Shown one piece after another: positions 25,145 through 33,634 of a stretch of DNA of 64,000 nt. The translations under genes and the position numbers were made by a program. Source of the stretch: Pyrinomonadaceae bacterium (GTDB taxonomy: Bacteria; Acidobacteriota; Blastocatellia; Pyrinomonadales; Pyrinomonadaceae). The stretch covers positions 62,001-126,000 of the forward strand of contig JAIBCC010000016.1 in assembly GCA_019694395.1 (NCBI GenBank). The letters are read 5' to 3'. The first letter of the stretch is position 1, and each line of letters starts with the position of its first letter. Below the pieces are notes generated by a model. The model did not search any database. It was not told where the DNA came from and saw only the letters and a program-made list of their open reading frames with translations.

Positions 25145-25990
25145 ATGAAGCAGTATCAAGAACTTCTTAAACATATTTTAGAAAAAGGAACACGGCACGA
25201 AGACAGAACCGGAGTCGGCACGATTTCGACTTTCGGTTATCAAACCCGCTTTGATTTGCGGGAAGGTTTTCCGATCGTGACGACCAAACGAGTTCCGTTT
25301 CGCTGGGTAGCCGAAGAATCATTCTGGTTCTTGAGCGGTGATACCAATGAAAAAAATCTCCAAGCGCGAGGCGTGGACATTTGGGCGGAATGGGCGGACG
25401 AAGCACACACGAGCCGATTCGGACGCGAGGAAGGCGATTTAGGTCCGGTTTACGGTTATCTTTGGCGAAGTTTTGGCGGAGACTACCCGGAAAAAAACGG
25501 TTTTGACCAAATTTCTGATTTAATTCAACAAATCGAGAATAATCCGAACTCGCGCCGTTTGATTGTTTCGGGATGGAATCCGCCGCAAGCCGTTCAGGTT
25601 GATCTTCCGCCGTGTCACACTTTGTTTCATTTCAAAGTCGAAAACGAAAAAGTCCTGCATTGCCAGCTTTATCAACGCTCGGCGGATGCTTTTCTCGGCG
25701 TGCCGTTCAATATTTCCAGTTATGCCTTACTAACTCAGATGGTCGCACACGTTTGCGGTTTGCAAGTCGGTGAATTTATCCATACTTTCGGCGATTTGCA
25801 TATTTATTCGAATCATTTGGAACAAGTCGAAGAGCTTTTAAAACGCGAACCGTTGCCACTGCCGAAACTTGAATTTGTCAATGCTGAAAATTTGAAAGGT
25901 TTGGACGGTTTGTTAAATTTCAAATACGAAAACCTAAATCTTATCGGCTATCAATCACACGGAAAAATTTCCGCGCCGGTTGCTGTCTAA
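25145..25990 (+). CDS. thyA: Thymidylate synthase
   Basis: A 281-residue ThyA with the conserved N-terminus ([19 protein letters not shown]), the catalytic Cys in [10 protein letters not shown], the Arg pair in [12 protein letters not shown] and the dUMP-binding [16 protein letters not shown]. It makes dTMP from dUMP and methylene-tetrahydrofolate. It is slightly longer than the 264-residue E. coli enzyme. The gene starts 3 bp after the ExbD-like gene; no folA adjoins. Confidence 0.97.
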   Translation: MKQYQELLKHILEKGTRHEDRTGVGTISTFGYQTRFDLREGFPIVTTKRVPFRWVAEESFWFLSGDTNEKNLQARGVDIWAEWADEAHTSRFGREEGDLGPVYGYLWRSFGGDYPEKNGFDQISDLIQQIENNPNSRRLIVSGWNPPQAVQVDLPPCHTLFHFKVENEKVLHCQLYQRSADAFLGVPFNISSYALLTQMVAHVCGLQVGEFIHTFGDLHIYSNHLEQVEELLKREPLPLPKLEFVNAENLKGLDGLLNFKYENLNLIGYQSHGKISAPVAV

Positions 25991-25999
25991 AAATAAAAA

Positions 26000-26048
26000 G
26001 CAGTTGGAAAATCCCCAACTGCCGACTGTTTCTGCCAACTGCCGACTG
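26000..26048. repeat. Tandem-word repeat, CCAACTGCCGACTG twice, with a hairpin
   Basis: CCAACTGCCGACTG occurs at 26015-26028 and 26035-26048. GCAGTTGG at 26000-26007 can pair with CCAACTGC at 26015-26022 around a 7-base loop. It lies between the convergent thyA and redoxin genes, ending 3 bp before the redoxin stop codon. Confidence 0.65.
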
Positions 26049-26051
26049 ATT

Positions 26052-26711
26052 TTACGGTTTCTTAAACTCAACTGTTTTTTTATCGCCTTCGCAAGCTTCG
26101 ATTTCTTTTTTAGTATTTGAGGCTTTAATTTCTTCGGCAGGCAATCCGAGTTTTTGACGAATAAACTTTTCGGCATCTGCTTCGATCAATTCGCCGCTGC
26201 CGATAAAGGCTTTTTTGACCACGGTATCTCCGTTTTTTTGCAAATTGGCGGGTTCAATAAAAATATTAAACGGCGAGCCCCATTTGCGGGTGTCTCCTAA
26301 TTCTTTTCGATAATCGTAATGTTTGGTTTTTTCGCGGTCGTCGGACGAAAGCGATTCATAAACTACCGGAAAAGTTATTTTGAAAAAATCCAGATTGTTT
26401 TTCATTTCTTCCAAAGTTCCGTATTCACCGACTCCAATCACATCCAATCCTGCCGATTTATATTTTTCATACATCTTTTGGACAAAAGGGGCTTGGTGTT
26501 TCCAGTTATGACACCACGGTGCAAAATAGACGACCAGAGTAAGTTTTTTATCTTTGGCAAATTCGCGCAAATTTATCTCTTTGCTGTCAAGGACACCCTT
26601 ATATTTCCAATTTTTGTATTCAAACTCTTTTTCCTGCAAAGGAGCTTGCTCATTTTGCGCCGATGCAAAAACAAAACTTAATAATAAAATTGCTAAAACC
26701 GAAAAAACTCT
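26052..26711 (-). CDS. Secreted thioredoxin-fold protein (redoxin/TlpA-like) with one active-site Cys
   Basis: A 219-residue protein: signal peptide MRVFSVLAILLLSFVFASA, then a redoxin domain with LTVVVYFAPWC-like strand and the active site WCHNWK. The second Cys of a CxxC is replaced by Trp, so classical disulfide exchange is not possible; a peroxidase-like or structural role is more likely. I prefer the ATG at 26711 since the signal peptide begins there and GAGG lies 12 bases before it; a GTG at 26732 is the alternative. Confidence 0.7.
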   Translation of the reverse strand, partial: RVFSVLAILLLSFVFASAQNEQAPLQEKEFEYKNWKYKGVLDSKEINLREFAKDKKLTLVVYFAPWCHNWKHQAPFVQKMYEKYKSAGLDVIGVGEYGTLEEMKNNLDFFKITFPVVYESLSSDDREKTKHYDYRKELGDTRKWGSPFNIFIEPANLQKNGDTVVKKAFIGSGELIEADAEKFIRQKLGLPAEEIKASNTKKEIEACEGDKKTVEFKKP

Positions 26712-26845
26712 CATTTGGGATAAACGCCTCACTCTAAAAGACTAAACTTTCAGATGCCGAAAGACAAGAAAATTTTGCTTTCGGATTATAAAATTTTTTA
26801 TTCCGAAAACTACAACCTAACTTTATCAAAGCAAAAACAACACAT

Positions 26846-26874
26846 TTGATAACCAAAGTTTTTTGCGGTATAGT
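26846..26874 (+). promoter_or_regulatory. Promoter of purB
   Basis: TTGATA (26846-26851), a 17-bp spacer and TATAGT (26869-26874). The start codon is 15 bp after the -10 box, giving a leader of about 8 bases or fewer and no room for a Shine-Dalgarno. Confidence 0.65.
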
Positions 26875-26889
26875 CTCGCTTTCTAAGTT

Positions 26890-28197
26890 ATGATTGAACG
26901 CTACACATTACCCGAAATGGCGGCTCTTTGGTCGCTTCACAATAAATTCCAAAAATGGCTGGATGTCGAAATTGCCGTTTGCGAAGTTCACGCCGAAGAC
27001 GGAACGATTCCCGCCGAAGCGGTTGAGGAAATCAAAGCTAAAGCAAGTTTTACGGTTGAGCGAGTCAATGAAATCGAGAAAACAACCGATCACGATGTTA
27101 TCGCTTTTACGACGAATTTAGCGGAAAACATCGGTGAATCAGCGCGTTTTGTGCATTACGGTTTAACTTCTTCGGATGTAGTTGATACGGCAAATGCGCT
27201 TTTGCTCAAAGATTCGTGCGATATTCTTTTACAAAAAGTTGATGCGCTGCTCGAAGTTCTCAAACGCCGTGCATTTGAATTCAAAGACACTCCGCAAATC
27301 GGACGCACCCACGGAATTCACGCCGAACCAACTTCATTTGGATTGTGTTGGGCATTGTGGTATTCCGAGTTTCAGCGGAATCGGGAAAGGCTTTTAAAAG
27401 CTAAGGAAATGGTTTCAGTCGGTAAAATTTCCGGTGCAGTTGGCGCATTTGCTCATCTTGCGCCGGATGTCGAAGAAAGAGTTTGCGAAAGATTAGGAAT
27501 CAAACCTGCCGCCGTTTCAACTCAAGTTATTCAGCGCGACCGCTATGCCGAATATCTTTGCACTTTGGCAATAATTGCTTCGAGTTTAGAAAAAATTGCG
27601 CTCCAAGTTCGGCATTGGCAGCGCACCGAGGTTCGTGAAGCACAGGAAAAATTTAAGGTCGGGCAAAAAGGTTCAAGTGCGATGCCGCACAAACGCAATC
27701 CGATTTTGTCGGAAAGAATTTGCGGAATGGCTCGCACAATTCGGGCAAATGCCATTGTCGGTTTAGAAGATGTTGCGCTCTGGCACGAACGCGATATTTC
27801 ACATTCATCGGCGGAACGAATTGTTTTACCTGATTCGTCGGCTGCGCTTGATTACATTTTGACAAAAACGGCGAGTCTTTTGGACGGATTGGTCGTTTAT
27901 CCCGAAAATATGCTGAAAAATCTGAATGCAACTCACGGAATTGTGTTCAGCGGTCAGTTAATGCTGGCACTCACCCAAAAAGGTGTTTCGCGCGAAGATG
28001 CGTATTTGTGGGTGCAGCGTAATGCAATGACGGTTTGGGATCAGGGCGGCGAATATAAAGACTTAGTAATGAAGGATTTAGATATTACCTCGCACTTGAC
28101 AGAAGAAGAAATTACCCGCGTTTTTGATTTCAAACATTATTTGCGGAATGTCGGAAAAGTATTTGAGCGGGTTTTCGGTTCTATTGCGGAATCGTGA
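26890..28197 (+). CDS. purB: Adenylosuccinate lyase
   Basis: A 435-residue fumarase/aspartase-superfamily enzyme with the signature SSAMPHKRNPI (about 265), the catalytic His region TTDHDVIAF and GLTSSDVVDTA, and RTHGIHAEPT. It acts twice in purine synthesis, splitting SAICAR and adenylosuccinate. The last 17 bp overlap the convergent DUF4870 gene. purS and purQ lie 1.4 kb further on, past three leftward genes. Confidence 0.97.
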   Translation: MIERYTLPEMAALWSLHNKFQKWLDVEIAVCEVHAEDGTIPAEAVEEIKAKASFTVERVNEIEKTTDHDVIAFTTNLAENIGESARFVHYGLTSSDVVDTANALLLKDSCDILLQKVDALLEVLKRRAFEFKDTPQIGRTHGIHAEPTSFGLCWALWYSEFQRNRERLLKAKEMVSVGKISGAVGAFAHLAPDVEERVCERLGIKPAAVSTQVIQRDRYAEYLCTLAIIASSLEKIALQVRHWQRTEVREAQEKFKVGQKGSSAMPHKRNPILSERICGMARTIRANAIVGLEDVALWHERDISHSSAERIVLPDSSAALDYILTKTASLLDGLVVYPENMLKNLNATHGIVFSGQLMLALTQKGVSREDAYLWVQRNAMTVWDQGGEYKDLVMKDLDITSHLTEEEITRVFDFKHYLRNVGKVFERVFGSIAES

Positions 28198-28621
28198 TTT
28201 TCAAAAGTTTCAATGCTAAATTGCCAAAGATGGGAAATTTGAACCATCTTCCATTATAAGCCTGAATACCGCCGTAAATGCTTCCGCCAAGAATGGTCAA
28301 AGGTCCAATGATAAGTGCTGCAATCCAGATAATTATTCCGAGAATGCTGAATATCACTCCCACAATTGATCCGGCACTTCCTAAAGCGGCAGCAATTACC
28401 CCGCCTATGATGTTAAAGACAAAAAACAAAATAAAAGCCAAAATGAAGATGGGAATAAATGCGATGTGAAAAAGAAATGCCTGAAGCGCGTGGAATTTGA
28501 CAAATTTGTTTTCTTTTTCGGTAATTAAAACGATAAGACCAACGATACCGATAATATAACTTAACAAAGCGGCTAAGTTACCTTCCATTCCGATTGATGT
28601 TTTGTTTGGATTATTGTTCAT
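28181..28621 (-). CDS. DUF4870 membrane protein (copy 1)
   Basis: A 146-residue protein with about three or four membrane helices. The opening GMEGNLAALLSYIIGIVGLIVLITEKENKFVKFHALQAF is the DUF4870 pattern: first helix, charged turn, then the KFHALQ segment. The function is unknown. It is one of three leftward tandem paralogues and overlaps the 3' end of purB by 17 bp. Confidence 0.8.
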   Translation of the reverse strand: MNNNPNKTSIGMEGNLAALLSYIIGIVGLIVLITEKENKFVKFHALQAFLFHIAFIPIFILAFILFFVFNIIGGVIAAALGSAGSIVGVIFSILGIIIWIAALIIGPLTILGGSIYGGIQAYNGRWFKFPIFGNLALKLLKITIPQ

Positions 28622-28637
28622 AGCTTTAGAAAAAAAT

Positions 28638-28680
28638 AAAACAAGAGAATTATCAATGAAAATTGAAAACTCTCTTGTTT
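28638..28680. terminator. Bidirectional-type hairpin terminator
   Basis: AAACAAGAGA (28638-28647) and TCTCTTGTTT (28671-28680) form a perfect stem, flanked by A-rich DNA on one side and T-rich DNA on the other. It sits between DUF4870 copies 2 and 1, so it would end the leftward transcript of copies 3 and 2. Confidence 0.65.
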
Positions 28681-28703
28681 TTCTTTGAAATCAAATTAAA
28701 GAT

Positions 28704-29096
28704 TTATGCCCATTTTTCGGCGAAACTGCCAACAATAGGTAATTTGTGCATATTGTTGCCGTATGCTTTTATCGCAGAATAAATAATCCCTGCAAGGAAA
28801 ATTAAAATCCAGACGAAATAAAGCAAGCCTGTTAATGCAGCTAAAATTCCCCCAAGTGTTTGAGACGCGGCACCGCCAATTACTGAAATTATTACTCCTA
28901 CAATAATGATTGCGAATAGTCCAACAATGTAGAGAACTATCCATAACAAGCACTGTATGGCGTGATATCTGACAAACCTGTTATTTTTTTCAATAAAGAT
29001 TAGAATCAAAGCAACGATGCCAAAAATATAGCCAAGCAATGCAGTAATATTTCCATCTAATCCTAATGCTGATTTTCCGCTAGGCGAATTTTCCAT
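28704..29096 (-). CDS. DUF4870 membrane protein (copy 2)
   Basis: A 130-residue paralogue of the neighbours: ALGLDGNITALLGYIFGIVALILIFIEKNNRFVRYHAIQ at the start, then three hydrophobic stretches, then the ending KLPIVGSFAEKW also found in copy 3. Unknown function. It is 28 bp downstream of copy 3 and likely shares its transcript. Confidence 0.8.
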   Translation of the reverse strand: MENSPSGKSALGLDGNITALLGYIFGIVALILIFIEKNNRFVRYHAIQCLLWIVLYIVGLFAIIIVGVIISVIGGAASQTLGGILAALTGLLYFVWILIFLAGIIYSAIKAYGNNMHKLPIVGSFAEKWA

Positions 29097-29124
29097 AAAA
29101 TCTCCAATTTATTTGAATATTAAT

Positions 29125-29502
29125 TTATGACCATTTTTCTGCCATATCGCCAATCACAGGGAGTTTGTATGAACCGCCGGTGAATCCTTTAACACAGCCG
29201 ACAATCATCAAAATCAAAAAGCCGAGAATAACAGCAAAATACAACAAAGAAACTAATCCGCCCAAAGCTGATGAGCCGGTGACACCAACCAGAACTCCGC
29301 CGATGGCTAGAACCCCAATCAGCAATACTACATAAATAACAGTCAAAAGTAATGACTGAAAAGCATGAAAACGAACAGCCTTATTTTCTTTGTCAGCGAC
29401 AATGACGATAATACTGAAAATTAAGCTGATGGCACAAATCGGAAGATAGCATAATAATGCTCCAACATTTGCATCCAATCCGAGCGCGGTTTTACCATTC
29501 AT
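29125..29502 (-). CDS. DUF4870 membrane protein (copy 3)
   Basis: A 125-residue paralogue: TALGLDANVGALLCYLPICAISLIFSII, then DKENKAVRFHAFQSL and the ending KLPVIGDMAEKW. Copies 2 and 3 share N- and C-terminal motifs and are closer to each other than to copy 1, as judged by eye. GGAGA precedes the start. It is the first gene of the leftward group. Confidence 0.8.
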   Translation of the reverse strand: MNGKTALGLDANVGALLCYLPICAISLIFSIIVIVADKENKAVRFHAFQSLLLTVIYVVLLIGVLAIGGVLVGVTGSSALGGLVSLLYFAVILGFLILMIVGCVKGFTGGSYKLPVIGDMAEKWS

Positions 29503-29635
29503 AGTGTTTTGAATCTCCTTTTTTTACGGGAAAAATTAATTATTACTGACTTACTTGCCGAAATAATAATATAGAACGTGGCAATTAACAAGATTTTGCG
29601 TAATAATTTTACTTTTTTTGGAGAAATTAAATTAT

Positions 29636-29881
29636 ATGAAAGCAAAAGTTTATGTCACGCTCAAACCGAGCGTCCTTGACCCACAGGGAAAAGCAATTCA
29701 TCATTCGGCTGAATTGCTTGGTTTTGATACAATTTTAGACATTCGTCAGGGCAAATATTTTGAAATTCAGTTAGCTGATAATTTGTCTGAAACCGAAGCC
29801 AATGAGGTTGCCACGAATATTGCCAAAGATGTTCTGGCAAATCCTGTTATTGAAGATTTTAGAGTTGAAATTGAAAAATGA
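29636..29881 (+). CDS. purS: FGAM synthase subunit PurS
   Basis: An 81-residue PurS (KAKVYVTLKPSVLDPQGKAI, ..LGFDTILDIRQGKYFEIQL). It bridges PurL and PurQ in the three-part formylglycinamidine ribonucleotide synthase. The start is ATG at 29636: the in-frame TTG 18 bases upstream overlaps the GGAG ribosome site and would make the protein abnormally long at its N-terminus. The TGA stop is part of the first GACCTTT word of the following repeat. purL is not in the window. Confidence 0.93.
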   Translation: MKAKVYVTLKPSVLDPQGKAIHHSAELLGFDTILDIRQGKYFEIQLADNLSETEANEVATNIAKDVLANPVIEDFRVEIEK

Positions 29882-29952
29882 CCTTTGACCTTTGATTTTT
29901 GACCTTTGAATATTGAAACCAATCAAAGATCAAAGTTCCAAGATCAAAGATC
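29880..29952. repeat. Tandem-heptamer hairpin, word GACCTTT
   Basis: GACCTTT, GACCTTT, GATTTTT and GACCTTT run back to back at 29880-29907. The right arm at 29921-29952 contains ATCAAAG three times in inverted sense. It fills the whole purS-purQ spacer and includes the purS stop codon. The same word forms the repeat at 50466-50597. Confidence 0.75.
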
Positions 29953-29965
29953 ATTTATAAAGATT

Positions 29966-30661
29966 ATGAAATTTGGAGTTTTAGTTTTTCCCGGTTCAAA
30001 CTGTGATCACGATGCTTATCACGTTATTTCCAAGCACGTCGGGCAGCCTGTCGAATTTGTCTGGCATAAACAGACCGATTTGAGCAGTTATGACGCAATT
30101 ATTGTCCCCGGCGGCTTTTCCTACGGGGATTATTTGCGTTGCGGTGCATTGGCAAAATTTTCGCCCGTGATGCAATCGGTCAAAGAATTTGCCGCCCAAG
30201 GCAAATTTGTTTTCGGCATCTGCAACGGCTTTCAAATTCTTTGCGAAGCGGGATTATTGCCCGGAGCTTTGATTCGCAATCGAGATCTGCATTTTATTTG
30301 CGACTTTGTAAATCTCAAGGTCGAAAATCAAAATACGCCTTTTACCAGCGAGGTTGAAAAAGGCAAAGTTCTTTCAATTCCGATTGCACACGCCGAAGGA
30401 AATTACGTTTGTGATGACGCGACTTTCCAAAGTCTGGAAGAAAATAATCAGATTGTTTTTCGATATTGTGACGAAAACGGGGAAATTACGGACAAAGCAA
30501 ATCCCAACGGCGCGCGTTCGAATATCGCCGGAATCTGTAATTTAAATCGAAATGTTCTGGGAATGATGCCACATCCCGAACGCGCTTGCGAAGAATTGCT
30601 TGGTTCAAATGACGGGCGCGATATTTTTCGTTCTTTAACAAAAACAATTTCACAAATTTAA
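29966..30661 (+). CDS. purQ: FGAM synthase glutaminase subunit PurQ
   Basis: A 231-residue class I glutamine amidotransferase. The start [16 protein letters not shown] at 29966 is the canonical PurQ N-terminus; upstream in-frame codons only translate the repeat. The nucleophile Cys is in [10 protein letters not shown] (about 86) and the His/Glu of the triad are in MMPHPERA. It supplies ammonia to PurL. Codons and length are normal. Confidence 0.95.
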   Translation: MKFGVLVFPGSNCDHDAYHVISKHVGQPVEFVWHKQTDLSSYDAIIVPGGFSYGDYLRCGALAKFSPVMQSVKEFAAQGKFVFGICNGFQILCEAGLLPGALIRNRDLHFICDFVNLKVENQNTPFTSEVEKGKVLSIPIAHAEGNYVCDDATFQSLEENNQIVFRYCDENGEITDKANPNGARSNIAGICNLNRNVLGMMPHPERACEELLGSNDGRDIFRSLTKTISQI

Positions 30662-30667
30662 TAAAAG

Positions 30668-30709
30668 AAAAGGCAAAAATCAAGAAATATTTCCTAACTT
30701 TTGCCTTTT
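30668..30709. terminator. Bidirectional terminator between purQ and a convergent gene
   Basis: AAAAGGCAAAA (30668-30678) pairs perfectly with TTTTGCCTTTT (30699-30709), followed by more TTTTAC-type words. T-rich DNA lies on the 3' side for either direction. It belongs to the AAGGCAAAAGT word family as well. Confidence 0.65.
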
Positions 30710-30723
30710 ACCTTTTTACTTTG

Positions 30724-31488
30724 TTATCGAGTCCAATAAACTTCGACTTCGTAATCTTTTGCGCCGCCGTCATCGTCTAAAATTTTAATGACTGCGGTGT
30801 AATTATTGAAGCGGTCTGGTTGTTGAATAATTGTTACACTGCCACGACCTTTTTTCTTTTTGACATAAAGATTTATTTTATTATTTGTCGGCATTGACGA
30901 AACAAAATTATAAGTTCCGGCTCCGTAATCTATTCCATCAAAAAGACTGTATTCCAAAGTGTTATTGCGGATTCTCAAATGGACTTCCTTGTCAACTTTT
31001 CCTTTCCAGGTAACGCTGCCGATTCTGCGTGAATAGTCATCGTCGCGGTTATCATTATTGCCCCAACCACCGTTGTTGTCATTATTTCCGCCGCCGTAGC
31101 CGCCAACTGAGCGTTGAATATCATCATAGGCACGTTTAACATCGTTCCAATAGTAACTGTTGGATCCGTAGCTTGGCGCACGGCGAATTAAATCGGAAAT
31201 GAACGAAGACGCGTCCCGCAGCTCGGAATCCCTGCGATTATTCTGAACCATTTGTTCAAAAAGCCGGGCAGATGATTCGATTTGTGAAGCTATAAACGCC
31301 GCTTCAATATCACTTCGGCTGTTTGAATAGCCGCGCCGCAAATCATCGCTTAATCTGGAAGCTAAATCCGACGAAGTTGAAACCAATCGGGAAGCCTTAT
31401 CGCGCAAATCGTTTCGTCCGAATTGCGCATTGGCGGTGATTGCTACAAATAAAAGGGTAATTAAACTTAAAATTATTGATTTTTTCAT
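30724..31488 (-). CDS. Secreted protein with Gly/Asn-rich linker, unknown function
   Basis: A 254-residue protein: signal peptide (1-21), a helical domain rich in Ser/Arg (about 25-125, RLSDDLRRGYSNSRSDIEAAF), a Gly/Asn/Asp linker (about 133-155) and a C-terminal beta-rich domain (about 160-254, VTWKGKVDKEVHLRIRNNTL and VTIIQQPDRFNNYTAVIKI). Proteins of this layout recur in acidobacterial genomes as I remember them, without a known role. Confidence 0.6.
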   Translation of the reverse strand: MKKSIILSLITLLFVAITANAQFGRNDLRDKASRLVSTSSDLASRLSDDLRRGYSNSRSDIEAAFIASQIESSARLFEQMVQNNRRDSELRDASSFISDLIRRAPSYGSNSYYWNDVKRAYDDIQRSVGGYGGGNNDNNGGWGNNDNRDDDYSRRIGSVTWKGKVDKEVHLRIRNNTLEYSLFDGIDYGAGTYNFVSSMPTNNKINLYVKKKKGRGSVTIIQQPDRFNNYTAVIKILDDDGGAKDYEVEVYWTR

Positions 31489-31587
31489 AAATGTCTCCTT
31501 TTGAATTAGGGGAGAGACAAAAACTTTCGTTTAGAAGACGAAATAAAAAAGTGCGTTTGCTGAAAAAAAATACCACAAACGATTATT

Positions 31588-32595
31588 TTACAGTTCTTTA
31601 ATCACTAATCCGTCAGTTGAAACTTTCCAATCCAACACTTCTGCATCGGATTCTTTTCGCAAAGCATTTTCGACAGCTTCTTTTTTGCCTTCCTCGCAAT
31701 AAAAAGCAATACAGCCGCCGCCGCCCGCACCGCAGACTTTCGGAGCAATTGCACCATTTGCTAATGCAATGTCAATCAATTCGTCCATTCGCGGAGTCGT
31801 AATATTTGGCGAAAGTTTTTTACGTTGCGGATGAGCGGCTTTTAAAATATCGCCGACCAAATTCCAATCCGAAGCCAAAAGAGCAGCCCGAAGTTTAATT
31901 GCGCCGTCACGAATTCCTTCAAAAATATCGAAAATGTTTTTGTCGCCGTCAATATGTGCTTTGGTGATTTCCCAGTTGTTAATGCCGGAATTACGCGGTT
32001 CGCCCGTGTAAAGCACAACGATTCGTTCATTTAAAACGTTGATGTCAACGTCTAGCGCTTCACGTTCAATTCCCTCAGGACGAAAATGAATCGAAGCCAC
32101 TGAGCCGTATTGCGCCGAATAATAATCTTGCCAGCCTGCAATGACTCGAATCACGGTTGTTTCAATACTGTTGGCGATTTGAATGAATTTATCGGGATGA
32201 TAACGATTACCGACCAAACGGTTCAACGCTCCGACACAAGCAATGTCGAGGGTTGAACTGCCCGCCAATCCCGCTCCGGCAGGAGCTTCGGCATTGGTAA
32301 TCATATTGAAACCGACTTCGGGTTTGAAAAAATAAACTAATTTTGAAAGTAATTCGAGACGCGGTTCATTTTTTAGGCTGCCGATATTACTTAACGAAGT
32401 TTCAAATTTTTCTCCGCGATCAACCGATTCAATAAAGATTTTATCGTCATTGCGCGTTTCCAAACGGCAATGTGCTAAAAGTGAAACCGCGAAATTTACA
32501 GTGGCTGCGCCTTCGTGGAATAAAAATAAAGGCGGAATGTCAATCGTTCCACCAGCCAGATCAACTCTGGTTGGGGCAGATGTTTCAATTATCAT
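31588..32595 (-). CDS. GHMP-family sugar or metabolite kinase
   Basis: A 335-residue GHMP kinase. It has the N-terminal substrate motif APTRVDLAGGTIDIPPL, the ATP loop PAGAGLAGSSTLD (about 105-117) and the C-terminal motif KVCGAGGGGCIAFYC. The closest named relatives by eye are the galactokinase and D-glycero-D-manno-heptose 7-phosphate kinase branch. The substrate is undetermined and no heptose cluster adjoins. Confidence 0.85.
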   Translation of the reverse strand: MIIETSAPTRVDLAGGTIDIPPLFLFHEGAATVNFAVSLLAHCRLETRNDDKIFIESVDRGEKFETSLSNIGSLKNEPRLELLSKLVYFFKPEVGFNMITNAEAPAGAGLAGSSTLDIACVGALNRLVGNRYHPDKFIQIANSIETTVIRVIAGWQDYYSAQYGSVASIHFRPEGIEREALDVDINVLNERIVVLYTGEPRNSGINNWEITKAHIDGDKNIFDIFEGIRDGAIKLRAALLASDWNLVGDILKAAHPQRKKLSPNITTPRMDELIDIALANGAIAPKVCGAGGGGCIAFYCEEGKKEAVENALRKESDAEVLDWKVSTDGLVIKEL

Positions 32596-32599
32596 AAGT

Positions 32600-32764
32600 T
32601 AAAAGTTGGGTAAGTTAGAGAAGTTTTGTTAAGTTTAGGAAGTTTAGGAAGTTAGGTAATTTTAGGAAGTAATAGTTTTTAATAATTATGATTTAACTAA
32701 AACTACTCTTCCCAAACTGTCAAAACTTTCCAAACTTCCTAAACTGTCAAAACTTCCTAAACTT
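32600..32764. repeat. Tandem-word hairpin, word AAGTTTAGG
   Basis: The left arm (about 32600-32659) repeats AAGTTTAGG and variants; the right arm (about 32716-32764) repeats AACTTCCTAA. It fills the space between the DedA-like gene and the GHMP kinase gene. The right arm includes the DedA-like gene's stop codon (32757-32759) and its last codons. Confidence 0.75.
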
Positions 32765-33458
32765 CATCCTTTCTGTTTGTTTCCCGCTCGATTTTCTCGT
32801 CGTGGCGGTGCGGAATATGCAAACGATCTTCAATGTCGTGGATTTTTTCCTCAATCTTGAGAATAGTTTCGGGATTAGCTTCTTCGATTTTTTTAGAAAG
32901 CCAAAATCTTTCCAGCAAGTATAATCCAACCACTCCCAGAACTACAATTATGAGCAGGGCAATTCCGATTTTCGGAAAATCTCCGATGATATTTGTAATT
33001 GCGCCGCTAAAGAAATAACCTGATCCGGCTAAAAGCAATGCCCAAATTGAGCAGCTGATAAAATCATTGAACAGGAACCGCAGAAAAGGCATTTTCCCGA
33101 CACCACTTGAAATGCAAATTGCGACTCTAATTCCATAAATATATTTGGAAATAATGATCGCTGCTCCGCCGAACTTATCTACCAATCTTTCTATTCTGGG
33201 TTGAGAGCGTTGATAAAATCGGTATTTGCTGATTGTTTTGGCAAATACCCTACCAACCCAATAGCCAAAACTATCGCCTGCCACGCCGCCGGTCATTCCT
33301 GCCAAAAACACTTTGAAAAAACTGTATTCACCAAAAAAACGGCTGTGCGCCATCACACCGGAGATGAGCAAAGTAATATCTCCCTCAACGGTGCAGAGGG
33401 CAAAAACTGCATAAATGCCGTATTGTTCAATTATTTGGTAAAAATAATGTTGTTCCAT
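32757..33458 (-). CDS. DedA/VTT-domain membrane protein
   Basis: A 233-residue DedA-family protein with the SNARE-associated (VTT) domain: re-entrant segments around GDITLLISGVMAHSRF, GGVAGDSFGYWVGRVF and YGIRVAICISSGVGKMPFLRF. Members include undecaprenyl-phosphate and phospholipid flippases. The C-terminal 50 residues are charged and coiled-coil-like. A 26-codon frame lies just upstream on the same strand. Confidence 0.85.
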   Translation of the reverse strand: MEQHYFYQIIEQYGIYAVFALCTVEGDITLLISGVMAHSRFFGEYSFFKVFLAGMTGGVAGDSFGYWVGRVFAKTISKYRFYQRSQPRIERLVDKFGGAAIIISKYIYGIRVAICISSGVGKMPFLRFLFNDFISCSIWALLLAGSGYFFSGAITNIIGDFPKIGIALLIIVVLGVVGLYLLERFWLSKKIEEANPETILKIEEKIHDIEDRLHIPHRHDEKIERETNRKDEV

Positions 33459-33486
33459 TGTGAATGTTTAAGACAACTAGAAAAGA

Positions 33487-33567
33487 TTAACTTTCCAAAC
33501 GCGGTTCGTCAAACAAAAGACGGCTGACAAATGTAATAGAAATTGCAATGGTTATTAAAATAAACAT
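33487..33567 (-). CDS. Possible 26-residue single-helix membrane peptide
   Basis: An open frame of 26 codons (MFILITIAISITFVSRLLFDEP, then four polar residues) encodes one hydrophobic helix followed by a charged tail. It ends 28 bp before the DedA-like gene. The ribosome site is weak. It may be a real micro-protein or chance. Confidence 0.35.
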   Translation of the reverse strand: MFILITIAISITFVSRLLFDEPRLES

Positions 33568-33583
33568 ATATTTTTCTTATTAC

Positions 33584-33598
33584 GTCAAACAGTTTGAC
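33584..33598. promoter_or_regulatory. 15-bp palindromic operator candidate
   Basis: GTCAAAC-A-GTTTGAC is a perfect palindrome around one central base. It overlaps the -35 box of the ROK gene promoter and lies upstream of the divergent DedA-like gene, an ideal site for a dimeric repressor acting on both. Confidence 0.6.
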
Positions 33599-33622
33599 AG
33601 TTTCTTAAGCCCTGCTTACAAT
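33594..33622 (+). promoter_or_regulatory. Consensus-like promoter of the ROK gene
   Basis: TTGACA (33594-33599), a 17-bp spacer and TACAAT (33617-33622). The ATG at 33635 is 12 bp after the -10 box, so the leader is about 5 bases and there is no Shine-Dalgarno. Confidence 0.75.
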
Positions 33623-33634
33623 TCTAGCAGTTAA

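Noticed and set aside
29906..29965. Twenty extra N-terminal residues for PurQ
   Set aside because: They translate the word repeat. The canonical PurQ start is the ATG at 29966.
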